From Sorex araneus (taxonomy: Eukaryota; Chordata; Mammalia; Eulipotyphla; Soricidae): a stretch of DNA of 64,000 nt. The stretch is taken from assembly GCF_027595985.1 (NCBI RefSeq), contig NC_073304.1:221626500-221690499 (forward strand). Direction: 5' to 3'. The notes under the pieces are model-generated. The model ran no database searches. It saw nothing but the letters and a program-made list of their open reading frames with translations, and was not told the origin of the DNA. Below are positions 45,099 through 56,303 of the stretch, piece after piece. The position numbers and the translations under genes were made by a program. How positions within the stretch are numbered: the first letter of the stretch is position 1; each line of letters begins with the position of its first letter.

Positions 45099-45353
45099 GG
45101 ACTGGAGCGATAGCACAGCGGGTAGGGTGTTTGCCTTGCATGCGGCTGACCCAGGCTCGATTCCTCCGATCCTCTCGGAGAGCCCAGCAAGCTACCGAGA
45201 GTATCCCGTCTGCACAGCAGAGCCTGGCAAGCTCCCCGTGGCGTATTCGCTATGCCAGAAACAGTAACAACAAGTCTCACAATGGAGACATTACTGGTGC
45301 CCGCTTGAGCAAATCGATGAACAACAGGACGGGATGACAGTGCAACAGTGCAT
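45099..45353 (+). mobile_element. Type II SINE
   Basis: GGACTGGAGCGATAGCACAGC head, type II body, end GATGACAGTGCAACAGTGCAT. Imperfect duplication GTGGCAG(T/C)GCT on both sides. Confidence 0.94.
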
Positions 45354-45379
45354 GTGGCAGCGCTGGGGACTGAGAGGTG

Positions 45380-47275
45380 CGGGGGTGGGATCCAGAGCAT
45401 GCGAAGCCTGTGCTCTGCCCTTTGCTCCCTCTTCCCAGTCCCCTTGCAAACTGGCTGAAAGCCAGGACTCTTCATGAGGGGCTGGGGAGTTAACACTGCA
45501 GACCCCCCACCAAAGCTTGTCCAGGAGGACAGCAGGGGCCCAGAGCCTGAGCCCGGAGCGTCCCTCCACCCTGGGGCAGGCCACCTTGGTTTCAGCCTGA
45601 GGCCCGTGTGATCACACGAACAGCCTTAAAGGACAACCAAGCATCAGTGGTGGTGGCAGCTGTCTGGGAAGTGGCACCTGGCCCCCTTCTACGCAGCGCT
45701 ATGCCAGAGGCTTGTGGGTGCTGTGGCTCCAAGCAGCTACCCCCAAGGATGGTCGGAGCGCCACCTCTGGAAGGACACGTGGCACCAGCCAGTTGTCCTT
45801 TCTCACCTGTTTGGTGGGGACCACTGGCCACGCCCAGTTCTGGTGCAGGCACCACGCCTGCGCCCAGCCCTTGGCACCGTCTCCCTGCCCCCCGCTGGGT
45901 GTGGGTTGCTTTGTTGGGGCCTCACACGCTGCCACCCAGGGCCCTTGCGGTTCTCAGCAGCTGCGCAGTGCCCACTCGGCTCCTGCCTGCCTGCCCCTGA
46001 GCAGAAACCACAGGCTCTGCCCCCCGGACCCACCTGGGAATCTCCAGCCGCAAACACAGGCCGAGGGGAGGGACCGAAACTGCCAGGGCTGATCGGGGCA
46101 AAGATTTCCTACTTCTGAAAAAGCGCCTGGGGAGTCCTTGTGCTCGGTGGCTCCTGGGAGCCCCTCCGACCCCCACTTCCTGGAACTCGCAGGACCGGCT
46201 GCCACGCGCGCTGGAGCCGTGAGCACCTTCCCGGGGAGCGGTATAATGCCTCCTTCCCGCCCAGACTCTGCCCTGGCAGGGGCGGGTCCTGGGCCCTAGG
46301 GGACCCCGAGGGCAGAGGACCTCTGCCTTCCAGCACCCCGTCCCGCTATTCCACAGCGCCCGACACTTTGGGGTGCACCCACAGCTAATGAGCAGCGGGG
46401 TGGTGGACCAGACCCCAAAGCCCAGGACTGACTCCTGCCGCCGTCTGCCTCGGGCCTCTTTCCCATCAGCAACCCCGTGTGGCCCGTCAAGGCTGAAAGT
46501 CCAGACGGGGCGGACGTGTGCACGGGAGCCTGGGGGAAAGTGCCTCTGGGTGCGGGGGCCCAGACTTTAGGCCACACTGTCACTCAGATGGTGGCCAGGC
46601 ACCTGGGAGCCTCCTGGGAGGAAGCTGGCCTGGTGCTGCAGACAGAGCATGGCCCCATGTCCGGGGGCGGGGGTGCAGAGGCACCCCACAAGGAATCCAG
46701 GCCTGCGCCCCACTCTGCAGTGAACTGGGGGGCAGTTCATCTGCAATGACCTGCCTGCCTGCCCACCCAACGCCCCTGCCGGCCGGCCTGCCTTCTCTCT
46801 CCCACGAAGAGCCACACTGGAGCCCAAAGGCTTGCAAAGGGGCAGGAAGGAATCCCCAGGGGATGGGCCCAGACTCCCGGGCAGCGGAGGCAGGAAAAGA
46901 GCTGAGTCTCCGGGCCCGGCTCACGCCCCTGCGGCCGGAAGGGACATTTGGGCGTTTTCCTGAGCCTCGAGGGAGGCCAGCCAGGCATCTTGTCTCTGGC
47001 TTTGGCAGAAAGAGGATGTGGGACCCCGGCCTTTTGGGGCGGAGAATGCTCTCAGTCCAGTGGGGGGCGGTGCAGTTTACTTTGTGGGGAGATACAGGAA
47101 GGAAGCCAGGCCCAGGCCCGCCAATCCCCGTCCTCTGAAGACAGACCCACACCTTCGCTCGCTCCATCAGCCTGGGCACTGCTGCCCTCGGCCAGTAACC
47201 CCCAACTCATGTCCCCAGAGCAGGTGACCCGGCGGCCACTCACAGACAACAAGAGGCCACTGGTGTGAGCTCCGA
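45380..47275. other. GC-rich intergenic segment downstream of ADAM11
   Basis: About 1.9 kb, free of SINEs, with many overlapping open frames on both strands. The pattern is that of a GC-rich isochore, not of a conserved CDS; no splice-consistent exon chain was found. A non-coding transcript cannot be excluded. Confidence 0.5.
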
Positions 47276-47279
47276 GGAA

Positions 47280-48820
47280 GCCCAAGAACATGATCTTTAA
47301 TCGAAGCGTCTGTCTCCGCTCCCGGCCCGGCCCAGCCCAGGACATATTTACAGGATGCTGTGGGGGGGGGGGGCTGCTTCCCTCCTTCCTCCAGGCCCTG
47401 CCAGGGGACGGGGCGGGGGCGGGGCAGACAGCAGGGAGCCCTCAGGCGGGACACCGGAGGGGTGCACTCTGCCCCCCCCCACCACCACATGGATGCAGCA
47501 GGGCAAGTGCAAGGGGCCCTCACCTGTCCCCCCCCACCCCCCAGGGCTGGCAGAGCAGAGCTGGCGAAGGGGTAGCCCACCCACCCCTCGCTCGGGCAGT
47601 GCCATGATGTGCTGAGGTGTTCTGGGAGTGGGCGCCCGCCCCCAGCGTCTGTCCGTGGGGCTTAGACCCTTGTCCCGGTGGGTGGTGAGGTCATCCGGGC
47701 GCCCTTCCCCCCAGTGACAGGGACTGATGCAGCTGGAAGGTCCTGGGGCATCCGGCACCCCCTGCCGAACCTGGGGGCCTCTCCAGGGGAGAGGGGCATT
47801 CATCCATCTGGTGGTCCCACCAGCAGGAGCTCCTGTCCCCGCTGAGAGCGGTGGGGGTGCTGAGGTGGGGACGGAGCCCTCGGGGAACCCGCTGCAGTTT
47901 CACTACCTGGTCCTGGAGTGAGGTGGGAGTGGAGGGTCCGCAGGCTGGGGGGCTTTTCTAGCAGCCGAGGACTGCCCCTGTGATCCGCTTCTCCTTCCTG
48001 GCCTCTCCAGGCACTGATCCCCCCCATCCCGCCCCGGTCCCCCCCCCCTCGCCCACCACCCCCCGCCTTCTCCCTGGGAAAAATGGCCCAGCCGGGAGCT
48101 CTGAGCCGCACCGGAGGTGCCCAAACCCTGAGTCGCCCCAGAGTCACCTCCCTTGAGAGGGGGAAGGTGACATTTTATTCCAGGGACTTTCTTCTGACCC
48201 CCCATCACATGCCTGCTGGCAGGACAGCAGCGGGTCGCTGTGCCGGTGATGACCCTCTGCCACACGAGGTTGCCTGCCCTCCCTGCCCTCGGCCGGGCGC
48301 GGCACAGGCAGCTTTGGTTCGAGCTGGCGCTGGACCTTGTCTGGGCCAGCGGCTGGCAGAGGGGCAGGCCCGGCCTCACCTGTGCCAGACCACATGTGCC
48401 CGCCCTGCCTGGCTCCCGGGGGTACACTCGTCCCTGAAGGCTCCTCCCCCTGCTCCCACCACCTGGTTCTGAAGAGGGGCCCGTCCTGGGCCGCCTCCGG
48501 GTCCCCCTGCGGCCGCCCCTTCCCGCGGGGCCGAGGGATCCATGGGATGGAAGCTACATTCACACAGGGAGCGCGGCGGGCGAGGCCAGAGCCGCATGAG
48601 GTAGGGTGGGGGACCGGAGGAGTGACCTCCAGGCCCAGTCCACCCTGGTGGTGGTGTGGCGGGGAGGGCCCCGGCCCCCCGCACCGCCCCCTCGGGGCAG
48701 GGCTGAAGGGCTGGGCCCGGAAGACATATGCACGGAGCCTCCCTCCGTGGCTGGGCGCGGCGGCCTCGCAGCTCAGGGTGGAGACGGTGGGCGCCAGCCG
48801 TGGAGGGAGGGGGGTGGCCC
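47280..48820 (-). other. ADAM11: ADAM11 3' UTR
   Basis: Runs from the TAA to the poly(A) signal. GC-rich, C-tract-rich, no SINE. The open frames inside it on both strands are not supported as genes. Confidence 0.7.
47296..47301 (-). terminator. ADAM11: ADAM11 poly(A) signal ATTAAA
   Basis: ATTAAA on the - strand 1.52 kb after the stop codon. Downstream, TTGTTGTCTGTGAGTGG (about 47238-47254) supplies the GU-rich element. Probable cleavage near 47275-47285. Confidence 0.75.
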
Positions 48821-48836
48821 TTAGGCCCCTCCAGAC
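48821..48836 (-). CDS. ADAM11: ADAM11 exon 27 (stop)
   Basis: Acceptor GACCTGG-side CCAG|GTCTGGAGG; codes SGGA then TAA (48823-48821). The rest of the exon is 3' UTR. Confidence 0.88.
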
Positions 48837-51800
48837 CTGGAACGGAGACGGGGTGTCAGGGGCGCGGGGCAGAAGGCAGGCCCAGAGGGAGCGCCCCCGA
48901 GCCAGGCCCTGGTGGGTCCGTGCTGGGCCGGGGACAGCAAGTTACAGGCTGGCCAGGGAGGGGTCTGGTGGGAGGTCAGACAGCGGCGACATGGAACACA
49001 CGACAGATGGGACGCAGAAGGGGGCGCCTTGCCCCGGGGCCGGACTGCGGGGGACACAGTGCCCAGCTCCATCTGGCCGGGGGGTCTGACCCCGGGGAGG
49101 GCAGGGGGGGACGAAGGTGGGGGCAGGCCAAGGGGGACGTCTTCCGGGAGCGGCTTCTCCCACCCCCGGAGTGACAGCAGCGGGGGTCGGCCCCCAGCTC
49201 CCCATCCACAGAATGCGGTGACGGATGAGATGGGACACAGGGACAGCGGGAGGGATGACGTGGCCGGCGTCACACTGCCCCCTGCTGGGTCGGGTCGTAC
49301 CTTCCTCGGCGGATGTTTCTTCAGGAGCCACGGAGAGGAAGGAAGGAGAGAGGAAAGGAGCCTTCAGGGGCGTCCTGGGGAGACCCAGCGCCCCGAGACA
49401 GTCTGGGGTCCCCAGAGAAAGGAACTGAGAGGATCCGCCGCCTGGAATCCTGGCAGCCCCAGAGCTCGGGGGGAGGGGGGCTGTGAAATCCCTGGGCTGT
49501 TAAGGGTGACCAGGACACAGGCCCCCTGAACGCCAGCAACCGGGGGGCCCTGACAACCCTGGAGGACCCCGGGGTGCAGGGGACAAGGGGACGGGGTGTC
49601 TTACTTAAATCCCCAGCCCGTGCCGCCCAGCACGATGGCTGCGACCAGGACGGCGCCGGCGATGGAGCCGATGATGATGTTGGTGCCGCTGGGACCTGGG
49701 AGGGGGGGGCAGGGCTCAGTTGGCGAGGCCAGAGACCGTGAGGGGCACAGACGCCGCCCCGCCCGGCAGCCTCACCCTTGTAGCGCTCCGTCTCCCCCGT
49801 GGGTGGTGGCGTGGGCAGGGGGTTGTGGATGCTGCAGTCTTTGCCCGTCCAGTCGGGCTGGCAGATACACTTCCCTTCGTTGCTGCAGACCTGGGAGGGG
49901 GGACGGGCAGGGGATCAAGCAGTCACGGGAGGTCTCTGGACCCCCTCTCCCCGTGCGACTCTCCCCCACCCCGCCCCCTGCCTCCTGACGCACCCCGTGG
50001 TGGGAGCAGACACGCCTCTCGCCGCTGCCAGGGCAGGTGCTGAAGTTGAAGGCGGAGGCGGGCAGGCAGCGGTGGGCCAGGCACAGCATGTTGGGGCCGC
50101 AGGCTGTGCCGTCCTCCACGTAGCTCAGGTCAGAGCCGTCGGCCAGCTGCACGTGGCCGCCCCTGGGGAGAGGGTGCTGGCCCGCTCAGCCCTATGTCCC
50201 CCACCCCGCAGCCCCCCACCCCACACCTCCAAGCCCAGCCCAGGCTGGCACCTGCAGTCCAGCTCCTTGCCCTGATGGTAGAAGGTGACACTGCTGATGT
50301 CTCCCCCCAGGTCTCCCAGCCGAGGGGCTCCAGAGATGTTGACGCAGAGGAGGAAGCCGCAGAGCACGTCCCTGTCGGGGCAGCAGGGGGCCAGAGTAGC
50401 CCATGGCTGACCTCAGCCCCAGACGGCGTCTCCCTCCCCAGCAGCACATCCCCCCTCAGGCCTCACTGGCGGGCCTCTGCGGCCCACCACACCAAGTCCT
50501 CGCTTCTGAGCCGGGCGGCACCCCCCCAGCGCCCAGGTGACTCACTGTTTGTTGCACTGGACCCAGCCTGACCCCTTGCGCCCACAGTTCCCCCGCTCTG
50601 TCCCCTCCACGTTCAGCTTCTCATAGCAGAAGCGGTCGGCGGCCCCTGCAGGTGATGATGGGGACAAAGAGCAGAGGGTGTCACCCAAACCCACTCCCTC
50701 GGGACCTCCAGTGGTCTGGCTGACCCCGGGGCCCTGGGAGTCACACATTTGTGAGCCTCTCTGGCTAGAACTGGTCCCTCTGCAGGCACCAGAGACTCAC
50801 CATGGCCCCAGAGTGCTTGGCACTGCCGTTCCCGGGTTTTACAGCGGCCCCCGTAGCAGCGGCCCTAAGGGGTCAGCAGGAAACAGAGGACAGAGACACT
50901 GAGAGGGCCCAATGAGAGGCGAGGCTGTGAGGAGCCAGGCCCCCGGGCGCCCCAGCTCCCTCCTACCTGTTCATGGTCACAGTAGTACCCGTCCAGTTTG
51001 TGCAGGTTCGGGGGACACTGTGGAGAGAGGGGCTGCGCTGAGCACAGCAGCAGTGAGGAGGGGAGCAATGGGGGGTCTCCAAGGCCACCCCACCCCGGGA
51101 AGGTTGTGACAGGGTTCTGCAGGAGGCAAGGACCTGAGGTCTGGTTCTGAGAACAAATCACATGGATCAGCAAATCCCAGAGCCTGCCAGGAGTCCCTGG
51201 GCTTCCTGCTCTACTTCACGGCTGTGCAAAAGCACCTGGCACGTAACCCCTGGACTTCAGAGCCCTTTGGTATATTTGGGTGGGGGTGGGTGCTTGGCAG
51301 ACCACTTGGTGCCGGGGCTCCAACTCGGGCCAGCTACAAGCAAGGCCTGGAGCTGATATCTGACTATTGGCTCTGGTCCCGAGCACACGCCAGGTGCCGC
51401 GGGACTCTGAGTACAGTGACGGGAAGGGCAGAGCCAGGAGCAGGAAGAACCCCTTTCCAGGAGGACTGGACAAGAGCGGGCAGAGGGTAGGTGGCCTTGC
51501 CCCGGGCACCGCAGGGCGACGGGACAAGCGGACCTGGCTCGAGTCCCCGGTGCAAGTCTCTGCGATGTCGCACTCGTTCACCGCCTCTCGACAGGACACA
51601 CCCCGCGGCTCGTACTGAGGAAGGGACACGTAGGGCCCCCCCCACGTCAGGCCCGAGTCGCTGACGCTCGGGCCCCGCCCCGAGATCCCCATTGGCCTAC
51701 CTCCACGCCAGTCTCCGCCCCTCCCGCCTCTGCCCCGCCCCCTCGCGCCGCACCTTGCAGCGGCGACAGCAGAGCCCGTCGCTGCACATGGCGTCGTGCG

Positions 51801-52504
51801 TCAGGGTGCATTTCTTGCAGCAGTTCCCGCCGGCGCGGTTGCATTCCTGAGGAAGGCGAGGAGCAGGGGAGGGAGGCGGAGGGGCGGCGACCCTCCCCAC
51901 CGACACGCCCCCGCCCCTACGCCGGCCGCCCCCGGCCTCTGGCCCGGCTGCGGGTGCTCACCTGCACCGAGCCGCAGTCGCACTCCTCGCCCGCCTCCAC
52001 GAAGCCGTTCCCGCACTCCGGAGGGTCCAGGAGCTGGGCCCGACGGGGAAAGCGGGTCTCGAGTCGGGCCGGAGCCCGCCCAGGCCCCCCTCCCCACCAC
52101 CCCACGGGCGCGGGTACCTTGAGGGGCTTGTTGAAGAGGCAGCTCCCGCCGCCCTCCTGCAGAAACTGGTTGTATTCGTCGATGCTGCAGCGCGAGAACT
52201 TGCGGGGCAGATAGAACCTGGCAGGGGTGCGGAGATGCAGCTGGAGCCCGGCTCGGGTGCGGAGCGGCGCGCCCTCCCTGGCCAGCACCTTGGCTCGCCC
52301 CCTCCACAGTTCAGGAGGGTGCCCGGGCGCCTCGGTCCCTCCGAGCATCTGCCTGCCCGGATGTCGCTGCAGTCTCCGCCCACCCACCCCACACTCCAGG
52401 CAGGGATGAAGCGGGCTCTGGCGGCGCCCGGTGGTCACTGGCAGGCAGGACAGCGGGTGTCCGGCAGGGCACTCTCCGGGGACCCAGAGCTGCTCTGTGT
52501 GTGC

Positions 52505-52535
<31 letters not shown>

Positions 52536-52574
52536 GCGGGTGTCCGGCAGGGCACTCTCGGGGACCCAGAGCTG

Positions 52575-52625
<51 letters not shown>

Positions 52626-55600
52626 CGTGCAGCAGGTGTCTGGCAGGGCACTCTCGGGGACCCAGAGCTGCTCTGTGTGTATGTGTGTCTGTGTGTCCGT
52701 GTGTCCCAAGACCCTCCCTCCCTGATTTTCCCCAGCAACTCACCCAGTGTCCTCCATGATGCAGCCCAGCCAGCTGTCTGGACACTTGCAGTCACCTGGA
52801 GGTGAGGCAGGCGGCTTGAGGCCGAGTGGCGGGAACCTTCCGGAGGGGGTGTGGGGGGAGCAGCTCACGGTACCTGCTGAGCTCCGGTGATTGTTCCACA
52901 TCATGCCCAGGTTCTGCCCCAGCGTCTGGGCCAGCGTCACTGCCATGGCCCCTATGTTGTCGTACTTGGGGTGAGGGACACGGATCAGAGATGCCTCCCT
53001 CTCTCCAGAGGGGCCCCTGCCCCCTCCCAGCCCGCCCCCTGCAGCTCACCTCGTTCACCCCGCCACCCCTGGACAGCGAGCAGATGCCCCCCACGTAGGC
53101 GGCCCCGCTGCTGGTGCTCTGGAACGTTCTGCCCCTGGGAGGAGGAGGCGGTCAGTGGCCGAGGCTCCCCCCAGACGACACCCTACGCTGAGAGGGGAGC
53201 TGGGGGTGGGGGTCGGCTGTCAGCCATGCGGGCCCCTGCCCTGCCCCTCTTCATCGGGCCACAAACCACATGCAGGTTCCCACTGAGTCGTGTCTAAGGG
53301 CCTGCTGGGGACAGTGGGAGGGGACAGTCAGAGGGGAGAGAGGAAGCCCTAGGAGTCCGGTGGTAAAGGGGAGGTGGCTGGGCGGCCCCCCCCCAGGACG
53401 CTGAGCCCCCAGCAGAGGCCCAGGGTGCAGGGGAGACTCACGAGAAGAGGTGGGTGGCGTCACTGGGCTCCGGCAGACCCTCCCTCCGGTAGACCATGAG
53501 CCGGGCCAGGGTCTCCAGCAGGTCATCCTGCACCTGGATCTTGTCCCCGTCTGCCCATGTCTCCATGGCGACCAGCACGATGCGGGTGTTGAGCTGCTCC
53601 TTGTACATCTGCGCCCGGAGCGGGGAGGGGGAGGGGGCTGGGGGTGAGGGGCCCTCTGGGACACGCCCGATGGCTGTGCATGCAGGGGGGGCGCGCAGGG
53701 GGCAGCTCACCATGTCCGCCAGGTTCACCACGGACTTGGCGAAGTTGCTGGTGAGAGCCACGGACTGTCGCATCTGCTCAAACTGGGGGAGCAGAGAGGG
53801 GGCTGCAGGGAGGCTCCCTCCCGGCCTCCTCCACGAGGCGCCCACCACTCACCAGCTGGTGGTCGTTGATGATGATCAGTTCCACGTACTTGGTCTCGCT
53901 ATGCACCGTGTGGTGGCCCCGGCGGACCTGGGGGGTGGGAATCAGTCCCCTCCCCGCCCAGCGCTGGCCAGGCCGAGGGAGGCCGAGGGGCTGCGTTCTC
54001 GGGGACTCATGCCCCCCGCAGAGGCTGCACGCGGCCTGGGCTAGGGGCGCCCTCCCAGAGACGAGGGGCGGGGGGGCTGGAGGGGGGTCTGCAGCCCGTG
54101 TCTGTGCGGGCCCCTACCTGCCTTTTCCTTCTCAGCCTGGGCAGGTCTGCGGGAGGCCGGGCAGGGGCAGCAAACAGGCAGCCTGGGGAGGGGCCACAGG
54201 TGAGGGGGGGGGCCTCGCTGGCCCCGGCCCCCGCCCCCCACATCCCTCTCTTACCTGGTTCCTGGCAACCAAAGGGAGCTGGAAGGAGAGGGATCCGGTA
54301 GATGAGGTGTGGGAGGGGTCCCTGTGATTGGGGGGCATTAGTCTTGGGGGTCAGCTGAGCGCTCCAGTCCCACCTGCCCCCACCCAGTGACCCAGAATTG
54401 GCCTGAGCTCCCAGGGGGGATCCGATCTTCTCCCGGATGCTCGGATTCCGGGATCAAGACCCAGGGGCGCCCCGAGTGACCAGGGCAAAGGACACTGGAG
54501 CCAGCTGGGAGGTTGTTTGGGGGACAGAGGGGACACTGGAGCTGGGGTCACCGAGGAGGGCAGGGAGGCTGAGGTTACCGAGGCAGGGAGGCGGCACCAG
54601 CGGGCACTGCACAGGGACCCACCTGGGGGGCTTCCCAAGGCTCGGCCAGCTCGCGGGGCTCCACAATGTAGGTGAAATTCCCGTCGGAGAAGACCCCACT
54701 GCACAGGCAGACAGGCATGGCTTTGGGGGTCTGCCCTTCCCCGCCCCCAGCCCCCACCCCTCTGCCCCTCCCCTACTCACTGTAGCCCCTGGCAGGTGGA
54801 GAGCGCGGCAAAGGAGTGGGGGTTCCCCCGGAGCCTCCCCTGGTAGTAGCAGTGGTCCCCAGCCCCCTGCAGGAGCAGCAGGAGGGCAAGCTCGGTGCTC
54901 CAGTCCCAGGCGCCCCTGGCAGTGCCAGCCTGGTGCACTTTGCTGGTGGCCTCGGGGAGGTCGCTGGCCCTCTCTGATCTCTTTGCCCCACTTACACCAT
55001 AAGGCGGCAGCAGGACTGTGTCAGTGGCTCTTAACCATGCTGGGGACCACTAACCCTGAACAGTGCGCGGGTTCCGCTCTGAGCTCTAGATCACCCCTGG
55101 CACACCGAAATCCGCGCCACTACCGCCAGCCTCACAGCAAGAGGGCACCAGCACCCCACCCAGCCTCCTGCGGTATTTATAGATGCCCCCTCTGCTGGGC
55201 CCGGAGCCCCCACTGGGAGTCCCACTGGGGCTCGTCCCCATCCCTCCCAGGGCAGCCCAGGGCCAGGCAGAGCTGGGGTTCAGCCCTCCCGCCCGCCCTG
55301 CTCCTGGGGGCCCCACTCCCAGGCCCCCCGCGGAGGCACTCACGGTGCTGTGCTGGGAGGGACCCTCCCGGCTGAAGTGACGCTCCACGTACTGGGAGGA
55401 GAGGAGGTGGCTGGAACAGGACAGGGGGGTCACTGGGGGTCGGGGGGCCACCCCCCACTCACCCACCCCCGCCTTCTCGCAGCCCACACACTCACCCCCC
55501 ACCCCGCCTCCTCGAAGCCCCCCCTCCCCCTGGCCACTCACTGGTTGAGCTCCAGGTCCAGCGTGAAGTTGGAGCTGAAGGCCGGGATGACGAAGCTCAC

Positions 55601-56257
55601 CCGGGCTAGGTGGACAGGCTGGGGGCAGGCAAAGGGGGTCATGCTTGCGGTGGTCTGAAGGGGCAGCAGGGGAGGGGCCGGCCCAGCAGCTAAAGGGATC
55701 CCTTTAGCTCAAGGCCGGGTGGCAGCCTTGAGTCCCCCCAGATCTAGTCTGGGGGCCGCGGGGATGGGCCTGCCTGATGACCCCCAAAAGGAGGCCCCCC
55801 CAGAGGATCTGGAGTGGGGGCCCCTGCAGAGCCTCCCTCCCTGCCCCTGCCCTGGGCGCGCTGGCGGAGGGAGCACGGCCGGAAGTGGGGATGACTTTCA
55901 GGAAGCAGGACTTGGCTCCTGCGCCGTCCGCTGCACTCTGCCTCACCCAAAGAAGCTCATCTTTAATATTTCAATCCGATGGTTAATTTTTAAACACGGA
56001 AGTTTTCCTGATAAATTTTTCAGAGGGTACTTTGCAGTGGGCCTGGAGGCACCGGTTGTCATGACAACGCACCAGCCCTGGGCACCAGCTGTGGGGGGAC
56101 TCAGGCCCAAGTCAGCATGTCTGGGGGGAAAGCGACCCCCAAAGAGGGGCAGGGAGCGGAGCAGGGGATAAGGAGGGGTCCTGAAAGGCACAACGCTGGG
56201 GGCACGCCTGGAGCTGTGGGCTTTTGAAAAGATCTACAGTATGTTGGGGCCCTAGGC

Positions 56258-56303
<46 letters not shown>

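Noticed and set aside
45608-47179. Several 100-200-codon open frames on both strands downstream of ADAM11
   Set aside because: No recognisable family, all phases open at once, consistent with GC-rich DNA lacking AT-rich stop codons.
51917-52795. 292-codon - strand open frame with long Thr-His repeats
   Set aside because: Reads through ADAM11 exons 14-16 and the (CA)n-rich minisatellite intron; only the exon pieces are coding.
54437-55375. 312-codon + strand open frame
   Set aside because: Antisense to ADAM11 exons 4-6, which are supported by splice sites and homology.
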